Below, piece after piece: positions 41,102 to 51,107 of a stretch of DNA of 64,000 nt. How positions within the stretch are numbered: the first letter of the stretch is position 1; the number at the start of each line of letters is the position of its first letter. Location: NCBI GenBank assembly GCA_033296885.1, contig MU863908.1, positions 1 through 64,000 of the forward strand, given 5' to 3'. Source of the DNA: Triangularia verruculosa (taxonomy: Eukaryota > Ascomycota > Sordariomycetes > Sordariales > Podosporaceae). Position numbers and translations under genes: made by a program. The notes below the pieces were generated by a model that made no database searches, was not told the DNA's origin, and was given only the letters and a program-made list of their open reading frames with translations.

Positions 41102-41537
41102 CTTTGCTGGTTATGTCGTATGTTTTATCTGCTGACTCGAATAATAGGAATGCGCCAGGGGCTCTGTCGGCAGTCGATGTCAAATGTAGGGTAGGTAAGC
41201 TTGACGAAATGGGCGATGGGGGATGGATTTCAATGTGAGGAGAGACAAACGACAGTTGGAGTCGCAACCAACAGCTCCCAGCATGCCCACAAGCACAAGC
41301 TCCCCGCAGGCGCAGCAGGGATGCAGTTGCCTGCAAGTGCCGCCAAGCGCATCCAACCGCTGACGTACGCACTAAAATTGCCTGCCGGAGATGTCAATCC
41401 CACTACAGGGCGGTCACCACTGGCAGAATTTCATCGAGCGTCATCCCATCCATATCATCGGTCACTCTCAATTGCCTTGACAAATCGATTGTAAATAATC
41501 CAACAAACCTCCCGAAAACAAAAGTCGAAAAAACAAA
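41102..41537. promoter_or_regulatory. divergent promoter of VMA10 and PET117
   Basis: 436 bp between ATG 41101 (-) and ATG 41538 (+). Contains GGTAGGTAAG near 41190. No TATA box recognised, as expected for housekeeping genes. Confidence 0.5.
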
Positions 41538-41939
41538 ATGTCCAAAGCCTCGAAACTCACCCTCATGGGCACCTCCCTTTTCGCCCTGAGCACAGTCGTC
41601 TTCGTGCACTTCCAGCAAAAGGCCGAGCAAGCAGTTAGTCCCTGTCCCGTCCCATCCTCCCCCATCTACCTTGATGGCCTGCCCCCCTTTTCCTCCCCAA
41701 AAAGTCCAGTCCGGTATAATAGCTACTGACGAAATACAACCCCCCAACAGGCCATGCACCAAGGCGTACTCCGAGACATCGAACAGCAACGCATCAAGCG
41801 CGAACGACAGGCCGACTTCGACATGCAGGCCGCCCTCGAGGCCGAGTACAAAAAGGACCAAAGCGTGAGGGACACGACCGGCGAGATGGACCCGTCAGTA
41901 TCAGCACGAGGGGGGTTGAACGTTCCAGTTGCGAGGTAG
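41538..41939 (+). CDS. PET117: PET117-like cytochrome c oxidase assembly factor
   Basis: Exons 41538-41633 and 41751-41939 (117-bp intron) give 94 aa. The N-terminus M-S-K-A-S-K-L-T-L with a hydrophobic segment (L-F-A-L-S-T-V-V-F-V-H-F) and then Q-Q-K-A-E-Q-A-A-M-H-Q-G-V-L-R-D matches the PET117 family. These are small mitochondrial inner-membrane or matrix-side proteins needed to assemble complex IV. The rest is a charged helix (E-Q-Q-R-I-K-R-E-R-Q-A-D-F) and a variable tail. Confidence 0.88.
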
Positions 41940-42435
41940 CATTGACTTTTGGACACAGAGAGACAGACAGACAGAGCAGGAAAGATACCCCCATGCTTGT
42001 CATTTGTATAATATTTGTATTCATTACATCTTTCATGCCCCCCCACCACATCTACAGCAGCAGCGCATGGTTCGTACTTATATCTACTGGCAACAGAAAA
42101 AACAACAAGAAACATCCCCCCTTATTTCTTCTTTTCGCTGAAGCAAACTTGTTTTAAACCAAAGCCCAACTTCTCGCGACCGCAAAACACAACCGACTTG
42201 GAATTGTTGCTCAAAATTCAAGGCCATGTCCATCTCCTAAGCCCCGGCTACTTTTTAATATGAAAAACCCCAAAGTCTTCAAAACGCCAAACGTCCCCTG
42301 ACCCAAAACTGATGCATGTAAAGTTTTATTTTTGTGCTGCCCCTCTGACCACGACTGGCCTGCTGGGTATGATGCCTGCCCTTGTGCCGTGAAAAGGCAC
42401 TCGATCAACGTGTCCAATACCTTCTGCTACTGCCA
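41940..42435. other. convergent intergenic region
   Basis: 3' flanks of PET117 and RPB2, including a GACAGACAGACAGA patch at about 41962. No gene seen. Confidence 0.5.
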
Positions 42436-45400
42436 CTAACGAACCGAGATACCGGACCTACTGGTGAACATGCGGGAGGCAATGCCCATCGACATGAGCT
42501 CCTGGAACAGCAGCTTGGCGGCGTACGGCATGTGCACCTGCGCGATCTTGGTCTTGTTCTTGCACGGCCGGCACTCGAAAGATTGCTTGGTGAGATTCCT
42601 GCAGAGAGGTTAGCATGATATCTTGGCAGAAATGACAGACGGAAGAAGAAAACATACGCAATAGGAGTCATCAACCCGCAAATCTCGCAAATGTGCACGC
42701 GGTACGCATCAGACACCTCAAACAGTCGCTCCTTCAGGAAGGACGCGGCGCCGTGAGCAATCATACAGTCACGTTCCATTTCTCCGAAACGGAGACCACC
42801 GTCTCGGGCACGACCTTCCACAGGCTGCCGAGTCATGATCTGCACCGGTCCACGAGCACGAGCATGGATCTTGTCGTCCACCATGTGCCTCAAACGTTGG
42901 TAGTACGTCGGACCGAAGAAACACTGCGCTCGGAGCTTACGCCCAGTGTGACCGTGGTACATAATCTCGAAACCACGAGACTGATACCCTTGTTCACGCA
43001 GCAGATCAGAAACCGAGTCGACCGTCACGTCCGTAAAAGGTGTGGCGTCGCCTTCGAGACCCTTGAGCGTGGCCACCTTGGACAGCAGACACTCGACCAA
43101 ATGGGCAATTGTCATACGAGACGGAATGGCGTGAGGGTTGATGATGATATCGGGCGTGATACCTTCAGCCGTGAAGGGCATGTCTTCCTGACGGTATGTG
43201 ACACCAATAGTACCCTTTTGACCGTGACGAGACGCAAACTTATCACCAATCTGAGGAATCTTGGTTGTCCGCACCCTGACCTTGACGTAGCGCATGCCAT
43301 CCTGGTTGGTGGTGAGCACGACCGAGTCGACGATGCCGCTTTCCGTGCTCCGGAGAGGCGTGGAGGCATCTCGCTTGACATGCTGCGCCTGTCGCTGGCC
43401 AAGCTCGGCATTATCGGGGTTGATGGGTGACGTCTTCCCGATGATGATGTCCTCGCCCGACACACGGATACCAGGGGCGATGATACCGTCGGCATCCAGC
43501 TTGTCGTACGTGCCATGTTTCAACCTCAACGTGTCGCCACGTGTTGGCTTCTCGAACATTTCTACAATGTTGATGCCCACGCGCTTCTCGCAATCCGTGT
43601 AGGACCGGAAGAACAAACTGCGGAAGATGCCACGATCGATACTACTCTGGTTCATAATGACGGAATCTTCCTGGTTGTAACCCGAGTAGCACAGAATGGC
43701 GACGATGGCGTTCTGACCGGCAGGCAGCTCGCGGAACTTGAGGAACTCCATTGATCGCGTCGTCGCGAGGGGTTTTTGAGGGTAGTAGAGAATGTTGGCC
43801 ATGGTGTCCATGCGTCGGGAGTAGTTGGTGAGGAAGAAGCCCATGGCCTGCTTACCCATGGCAGACTGGTAAGTGTTACGGGGCGACTGGTTGTGGTCCG
43901 GGAAAGGAATGATGCTGGCGCAAATACCGAGAAGCATGGCGGGATGGATTTCACAATGCGTGTACATGTGCGTCGTCTTGTTGATCTTGGTTCGAATTCT
44001 ATTATTGCCAACGCCAGACGTCGACTCGACCTGAAATCCCAGCTTGGACAGACGGAAATCGTCCAGATCCTGAGGGGTCATGCAGATCATTGTGGTTTCC
44101 TCCTCCTCGGCGTCCAGGTATTCAATAGCTCCTGACTTAAGGAGGCCTTGCCATCCCCAGTAGTCGGGGTGATATTTGCCCAGTTCCTTGTCCCCTTGGA
44201 GCCTGGCGATGTGCTCCTTGTTGAGGATGAGTTGGCCCTTTTCCGCCCCATGAGTGCCCTTCTCCTCTTGCTCCACGGTAAAAAGGGGTCTCATGACACG
44301 GCCGGCGTCAGAAAAGATCTTGAACTCGCGCTCGCGAATGTCGCGGACGAGCGATACTTCGAAACTGATGACGTTCTTTCGTCGCAGATCCTGTACCAAT
44401 GTGACAAGCTGCTTGGGATCGTTGTGCACACCGACCCAGGTACCATTGACAAACACCTTGGTCGCGTTGGGCGCGCGGAGTGGTTCGTACTCCTCCAAGA
44501 CATCCATTCCCCGGGCCGTCATGAAGTCCACGATCGGGTCAGCCGGAGTGCCCACACTCACGTAGCACATGAGGGACAAATTCTTGACCAGACCACAGGC
44601 CTGTCCCTCGGGCGTCTCGGCAGGGCAAACCAGGCCCCAGTGGGTGTTGTGAAGCTGTCTGGGTTTGGCAAGCTTTCCATCACGGCCAATGGGCGTGTTG
44701 GTACGTCTCAAATGAGAGAGGGTGGAAGCAAAAGTGTAACGGTTCAACACCTGTGACACACCTGCCGTGGAGCTCATGGCCTTCTTCTGGTCACCCCAGT
44801 TTCCAGTAGCCAACGAGTACTTGAGCGCATTGGTCAAGGTGTTGGCCTTGATGCCGAGAGCCAGTGTGAAGTGCTTGTTTGTGTCGAGGCAGCGCTTCAT
44901 GTATGACATTAGGTCTTGTGTCATGCGACGCACCACACCACGGAACAACTTGGCCAAAAGGGGACCAGCCAGATCCAGTCTCTTCTTGCCAAAGTGATCA
45001 CGATCATCGGTATCCCGGCGCCCGAGGGAGCACTGAAGAAGCTTGTTGACCATGTAACCCAAGAAGAAGGCCTTTCTGGTTTCGCAACCTTCTGTTTGAG
45101 AGATGTGCGGCAACATTTCCTTCTGAAGCAAATCCTTGGCCGCCCGGATACGGTTCATGCGGTTCTGTCCCATATTGCCATTACCACGTTTGCCGATAAA
45201 GTCGAGCGCAATTTCCCGGTCCTGAATGCAGAAAGCTTCTTCGATACAAGGCCGCAGAGCCTCGAGCATCTGGGTGTCTTTACGATCGTAGCAGATGTGG
45301 TTCAAGATATCCTCATCGGAAACGATGCCAAGCGCGCGGAAAACGATGGCGAGTGAGACATCCTCACGGACGTACGGCAGGGTGACACTGACGGTGTTGG

Positions 45401-46331
45401 CAAGTCTGCCCTTCTCGTTGGAGGCCTTGGTGTGCAGTTTCATTTGCAACGACGAAATGAGACGGGACCCCTTCTCGAGAGCGCTTCTGATTTCAGCCTG
45501 ATAGGAGACGCTGCCTCCGGGTGGCTTCTTGAAGACCTGGACGATGTTGGCGGCCGAACGTTCCTGGGCGATCAAGACCTTTTCGGAACCATTGATAATG
45601 AAGTAGCCACCTTGGTCGTAGGGACACTCGTTCAGGACGAAGAGAGATTCGTCGTCCTCGCCGTACAGATGGCAGATTTGTGACTTGACCATGACAGGAA
45701 GCTTGCCAAGGAAGATCAAATCGCCTCTCTCGTTCTCGCCCTTGGCTCCCTCTCCCGGCATGTCGCTCTCTTCCTCTTCCCACCGAATCGTCATTGGGTG
45801 CTCGCCCGTTTCCCGCATAAGCTCATGTTGCTCCTCGTCCAACTCGTTTAGTGCAATCGGCTCGTTGATGGCGACGCGGGCGCGCTTCGAGACTTTGCAG
45901 TACATAGGCGCAGAGTATGTCAGGTTACGATCGCGGCACTCGTACGGCAGGAGACTAGTCGTCTCACCCGAGATTTCGGTGAGGGTCGGTTTTGAGATCA
46001 TGACGTTACCGAAATGGATGTCGTATCTCCGCAGGGCAATGTCTCTGCCCTGGTCGTCGCCGGGGTTGGGGTGATCGAGAGTGAGGTCCGCATATTCGTC
46101 GACAAGAGACTGAATCGTACTGCTAGTGAATTCGTCAAACGAGTCGATCTGTTGCGACACAAGGCCCTTCATGTCGAAGTAGGAAGAGATGACATCCCAG
46201 CAGTCCTCGGGTGTGATTTGGTCATCCTGAGCATCCATGCCTAGCTCATCCCCGTTTTCGTAGTTGTTGTCATCTTCAAACTCGTCGCCGTAGGCCCCAT
46301 AAGACTGACTTTGTGTCGCGTAATCAGCCAT
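42436..46331 (-). CDS. RPB2: RNA polymerase II second-largest subunit
   Basis: Exons 42658-46331 and 42436-42598 (59-bp intron with GCTAAC branch) give 1278 aa, slightly longer than yeast Rpb2 (1224). M-A-D-Y-A-T-Q-S is chosen as start, 12 codons inside the longest frame. All Rpb2 landmarks are present: C-P-A-E-T-P-E-G-Q-A-C-G-L-V-K-N-L (fork/lobe region), the G-Y-N-Q-E-D-S-V-I-M-N-Q-S-S-I-D-R-G active-site block, I-G-D-K-F-A-S-R-H-G-Q-K-G (hybrid-binding region) and M-T-I-A-H-L-V-E-C. The C-terminal zinc region is C-E-I-C-G...C-R-P-C, its last cysteines in the second exon. It forms half of the Pol II cleft in the nucleus. Many opposite-strand frames here are shadows. Confidence 0.98.
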
Positions 46332-47966
46332 GGTGATGGATGTGGTGGTGAACGGCGATCGCAACAATAGTTACTGACGGCCGAAGTTGTTGGAGGGAGC
46401 AGCAGCCAGCTACGGGGTCGAGTGGCGTCGTCGGGGCGGGGGAAGCTTCGGTGATGGCGCTTTGCACAAAACAAGCAAAGGATTAGAAATCGCCACAAAA
46501 GCAGCGGGTGCGCATCAACTGAGAGGAGCGCAAAGCCCTCAGCGCATCAAAGAAATAGTCGTAAATCAATAAGAATTCTCCTGAAGACGGAAAGGAGTGG
46601 TGGTTGGGCGGGAAAAGAAGGAAAAGGTTGCGATATGAGAATCGCTGGGCTGGGGCGACTGGTGATGGTTGTTGCTGGTCGTCCTCGCCTTGCCAGTGGA
46701 ATTTCTGCGAGCTGGAGGCTGAAGGACGCGGCAGGCACACCGCTAATCCCAGTTGGGCCAGCGCGCAGGGACCACCTGTGACGCTGTGGCCGCTTCACGT
46801 GACTTCGCGCCTCACGCTGCGCTTTGCCCCACCGTAAATCATAAGGCACAGACCAAACGTTGCCGCGACTTCACCTTTTGCACGCGTCATTCGGAGTTTT
46901 GCTCTACATAAACCTTTGGCAATCTTTATCTTATCGGTCTGGGCTGCCGTACCGAGTGGTGTCGGCGAAGGCACGCACCGAACTTGCCATAATCTCACAC
47001 AAATTTACTTTTTTCTCATCTGATGTGGCACGACGCCCTGCGCCTCCTTCCAAGAATCATGGCAAACCCTCGACAGTTTTTTTTTTGTCGTGTCTCTATC
47101 CACCGAGCTTCCTTGTCAGCCCACCAATGAGTAGAGGTATGCTGATTGACATTCCGGCTAGGCTGCCAGTCTTTTGCAAATACACTACTCCGTACTATTT
47201 CCTATTCTACAACAGGTAGCTATCTTTCACTTGACCCACAGCATGGCCTAGAACCGAGTGCGTGCCGAACCCATCATATCAGCTCTTGTTCTTCCCACTT
47301 CGTGGATTCCCAAACCGGTGGGGTTCTTCGAGCCACCCTCAAAAGAGACACTCGCGTGGTACAATAACTCAGAACTTGAGGCTGTGTAGAATGTGGATGG
47401 CCAGGACGGTATCAGCCGGTCCAGCAAAACTCAACGCATTACATCATAGCAGAAACCAAGAACTGTGTTTCTGGCCGTGGAAAGAGACGTCGTTGCGCGG
47501 CCTGTCTTCCCGCAAAGGAAATCGTTCCCGGCATTCCGGCTGCGTGGAGTAGAGACCTGTAGAGTTACATTGCCCATCGTCCGCTATTCCCTTCCCGGCC
47601 GCCCACGGCCCAGGTTCCGGGAATGCGGAGCGCCACCGTTTCAGCGAAACTACGAGGAGGCTCGGTTTTGACTTGGCTATCAACCGCATCCCTGGATTTT
47701 CAGTGGGGTGACTACCTCATGGAGCTGTCCTCCGTGGTCTTTCCTTGGTGACACAACCTCGCCTGTTCCCGTTGATCGGCTGGTTCGTCCAATCTGCCGT
47801 TCGAAGACTTGTCGTGGCATGGGTTCCACTTGGTCCTGAGTTCTATAAGCTGAGACCGGGGTTCACCATCGAGCCCCTATATCTAGATTGTCCTGCCCGA
47901 CGTCTTGCTGCTTTTGTTTTCTTCACCAGCAGCTCTTTCTGTTACTCCCCTTGACAAATAGCCAAG
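46332..47966. promoter_or_regulatory. divergent upstream region of RPB2 and GH45 gene
   Basis: About 1.6 kb without a supported gene. On the cellulase side, GGCTAG at 47156-47161 fits the XlnR/Xyr1-type GGCTAR site and GTGGGG at 47703-47708 fits the CreA SYGGRG site. Both are short and weak evidence. A T9 run lies at about 47076. No further elements recognised. Confidence 0.4.
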
Positions 47967-48928
47967 ATGCGTACCACAGCTCTTCTCCAGGCCTCCCTCC
48001 TCGCCGCCCTTCCCCTCGCCGCTCAGGCTCAGGGTGCTTCCGGGTCTGGCAAGTCCACTAGATACTGGGATTGCTGCAAGCCATCATGCGCCTGGCCCGG
48101 CAAGGCGGCCGTCAACAGACCCGTCTTTGCCTGTGACGCCAACTTCCAGAGAATTTCTGACTCTGGTGTCGCTTCCGGCTGCAATGGTGGTTCCGCCTAC
48201 TCCTGCGCGGACCACAGTGCGTGGGCCATCAACGACAACCTCTCCTACGGCTTCGCAGCCACCGCTCTTAGTGGAGGATCTGAGGCCTCGTGGTGCTGTG
48301 CCTGCTACGAGTAAGCTCCCTCATCATACTGATCATTCTCTCGAAAAACAGGACTAACACGTCAACTAGACTCACCTTCACCGACGGCCCGGTCGCCGGC
48401 AAGAAAATGGTCGTCCAATCCACCTCCACGGGCGGTGACCTCGGCAGCAACCACTTCGACCTCAACATCCCCGGCGGCGGCGTCGGCCTCTTCGACGGCT
48501 GCAAGCCTCAGTTCGGCGGTCTCCCCGGTGCCACCTACGGCGGCATCTCCGACCGCAGCCAGTGCAACTCCTTCCCTAACGCCCTGAAGCCAGGCTGCAA
48601 CTGGAGATTCGACTGGTTCAAGAACGCCGATAACCCGTCGTTCACCTTCAGACAGGTCCAGTGCCCGGCTGAGTTGGTGGCCAAGAGTGGATGCAAGCGA
48701 GATGACGACTCTCGCTTCCCAGTCTTCTCCCCCCCTGGTGGTGGCAGCCAGCCTACGAGCACCAGCACCAGGGCGCAGAACCCGAGCCCAACTCCTAGCT
48801 CCACCCCTGGCGGTTGCAGGGCTGCGAAGTATGCCCAGTGCGGTGGGCAGGGATTCACCGGGTGCACCACGTGCGAGTCGGGCAGCACTTGCACGGCTAG
48901 CAACCAGTGGTACTCGCAGTGCTTGTAA
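47967..48928 (+). CDS. GH45 endo-beta-1,4-glucanase with C-terminal CBM1
   Basis: Exons 47967-48310 and 48370-48928 (59-bp intron) give 300 aa. Signal peptide about 1-21 (A-A-Q-A-Q). The GH45 catalytic domain opens with T-R-Y-W-D-C-C-K-P-S-C (catalytic nucleophile/base Asp35). The catalytic acid is Asp145 in S-N-H-F-D-L-N-I-P-G-G-G-V-G. Spacing equals that of classical fungal GH45 enzymes (Humicola EGV type). Many disulfide cysteines are kept. A Ser/Thr/Pro linker (about 240-262) leads to a family 1 carbohydrate-binding module with Y-A-Q-C-G-G-Q-G-F-T-G and Q-W-Y-S-Q-C-L. The enzyme is secreted and cuts amorphous cellulose, and the CBM1 anchors it to crystalline cellulose. Confidence 0.97.
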
Positions 48929-48975
48929 GCGATATAGGGTATCTGGTCGTTTGACACGCGGTTGGCTGGTGGAGT

Positions 48976-49007
48976 CGGTTGCACTGGATGTCGGTTGCAC
49001 TGGATGT
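48976..49007. repeat. 16-bp tandem duplication
   Basis: CGGTTGCACTGGATGT occurs twice head to tail just 3' of the GH45 stop codon, probably in the 3' UTR. A polymerase-slippage-type duplication. Confidence 0.8.
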
Positions 49008-49867
49008 CGGTAGAGATACGGTGGGAGCATAACGCGCACCTGGGATTAGAATAACTTCTGTTCTTTGTACATATTAACTGCATTATTCATCGACTCCAAG
49101 CTCTCTTGTCAATATTCTTTTGATGCACCCGGCGAGGGCGTTCTTGGACGGATAATAGAGCAATGTTCCATGCATTCAGACATTGATCACCACAGACCTA
49201 AGTGAAGTGTGCCACCTTGGTGCCCAACATAGGAGCCTGAGGAAAGGATGGTCTCGTCAATATCCACCTCTGTTGCAAATGGATGATGCCACGGTGCCGT
49301 TTCATTCATTACTTGTACGTAACGCAGTTTGGTAAGGAACCGTGCATACCTACCTACCTTAGATAGGCTCTTTCCAACCCTTCGAGATGCGGTTCTTTTT
49401 GTTCTATTTACCTTAAGGTCTGGACAGTATTTTGGAGTTGGGGCTCACTCAAAGACAGTGCCTGGTTGAAGAAGAAGAAACGGTAGCGTCCAAGCACTTA
49501 CCCGCGCAGGGGGGGTTCAGCGAGCCGTTCGGCGCACGGCTTATATAAAATAAAGAAGGAAAGTTTAGTTGGAATGAGGCATCGGCTTATATAACCAGCC
49601 GCGTACGGCCGGTTCTGCGGTTTATTTTGACGAGCCGTTCATTTTGAACGAGGTAGCCAATACTGGCCCACTACCGGCTTGCAGGTGGTCCTCCAGGGGT
49701 ACCTTCCCTATATTATCTCGGCCATCTTCATACCTAATTCTAACACCACGTATTTTAATTGAACGGCCAACCGTATAGGGAGGTAACTGGGCCTAATCGA
49801 CAGGAAATCGTCAATTTGGTATATATCAGACCTTCAATGTGGCTAGCGTTGTGGTGGCTTTCTTCTA

Positions 49868-50400
49868 GGGACTTGCTCCATGGGCACCCCCCCTATTCTA
49901 AACAGGCACCCCCCCCTTATATATAACCCTGGTAGTTAGCTAGGGTTATAGCTGTACCTCTAAGTCCGAGGTGCACCTCCATTATAATTACCTGTCTTAC
50001 TTCCACTACTAAAAACGGCTTTATTCTCTCGACTATCTTAAATAATATATAAGCTTTAGTATAATAAAAATCTCCTAATTATTAAACAGTTAATTAAAGC
50101 TATTTCCACGACGACTCTCAAGTGGTTAAATAACCTTAACGACACCGTATATTCACGGTTTAAAGCGCTATTTAATTAGCTGTTTAATTAGCTATTTAAT
50201 TAGCTTTTCAATTTGCTATTCAACTAGGTAGTTAATTAGTTGTTTAATTAGCTATTCAACTGGCTATTTAACTGGGTGGTTAATTGGGTGGTTAATTGGC
50301 TATTTCCACTGGAAAGCTGTAGCTATAACCCTGACTAATTGTTAGGGTTATATATGAGGTGCCTGTTTAGAATATGGGGGGCGCCCATGGAGCAAGTCCC
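49868..50400. mobile_element. 533-bp nested MITE with about 75-bp terminal inverted repeats and 8-bp target duplication
   Basis: The left end GGGACTTGCTCCATGGGC... and the right end ...GCCCATGGAGCAAGTCCC are inverted copies. Matching continues through ATTCTAAACAGGCACC and ATATATAACCCT, about 75 bp each with a few differences. Perfect 8-bp direct repeats TTCTTCTA flank it at 49860-49867 and 50401-50408, the duplication size of hAT-type transposition. The interior is AT-rich with no coding frame. Confidence 0.9.
50165..50310. repeat. approx. 12-bp subrepeats inside the MITE (GCTATTTAATTA-like)
   Basis: About ten tandem or spaced variants of GCTATTTAATTA / GCTGTTTAATTA / GGTGGTTAATTG. Later units carry AACTGG or AATTGG variants. 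Repeats of this kind are often transposase-binding arrays, but here that is only a guess. Confidence 0.7.
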
Positions 50401-50576
50401 TTCTTCTAAGGCCTAGATATTTTCTAAGTACCCTACCGTTTGAGCCGCTCGTCGATAATGAACCTCTAAAGTGGCTATTAGCCACTCAAAGCCACTGAGT
50501 GGCTTGATTTTTCCAGCCCGGAAAGTTTAGTTGGGCAGATTTGAACGGCTCGCTAGACCCCCCTTGCGCGGGTAAG

Positions 50577-51107
50577 CAGAGATGGATTGACCACGTCAGC
50601 AATGTGGTTGTGAGGGTGGTGCAGTACAATCGATTCTTCCTGACTGAGACGGGGTTCATGGGTGTTGGGCCTGCCCACATGCTCACCGGCGATAGCGTCT
50701 TCGTTGTCCGGGGCAGAGAGTGCCATTTATATTGCGACATGTCGGAGGGTGTTCTTGGGGGAACGAGAACTGCAGTCACCCCTCTGAGTCTTGTTTCCAC
50801 TTGGTTGAAAAAAGTTATGTTCACGGCATTATGGATGGCGAAGCCTTTGCGGATCGCCAAGATGATATGCAAGAAGTCCAATTATGTTGAGTGACTTGGC
50901 TGCATCGGGAATGGCTCTGATATACACCGTAGACATGGTGCGAAGGGATGAGGTTAATGGTTTTCTTTGTAACGACAGCTATAATATTGTCTGTGGTCAG
51001 TGTGCGGAAATCTGACGCTTAAATCGTGTGAAAGTGCAAAGAGCTCATGCGGCGAGGTCTTCAGCATTCTAGAGATTCTCCAACTTTGTGCATTCTACCC
51101 TTCCATC
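50577..51107. other. spacer between TIR element and HET gene
   Basis: No supported gene. The frames at 50541-50894 (+) and 50486-50881 (-) overlap each other and the element end. Confidence 0.4.

Larger units (their letters stand above)
49497..50576. mobile_element. 1.08-kb non-autonomous DNA element with about 34-bp terminal inverted repeats
   Basis: The left end at 49497-49530 (CTTACCCGCGCAGGGGGGG...AGCGAGCCGTTC) is mirrored by the right end at 50543-50576 (GAACGGCTCGC...TGCGCGGGTAAG), with only a few mismatches. GGAAAGTTTAGTTGG follows or precedes the ends at about 49558 and 50520 in direct orientation. There is no transposase frame inside. No target-site duplication is evident at the outer ends, so the borders may be slightly eroded. 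A second element (49868-50400) is inserted in it. Confidence 0.75.

Noticed and set aside
42458..46244. Many long frames opposite or within RPB2
   Set aside because: Shadow frames caused by the codon bias of the real gene.
50541..50894. 117-aa frame next to the TIR element
   Set aside because: Begins inside the terminal repeat, has an equally long antisense frame and no motif.
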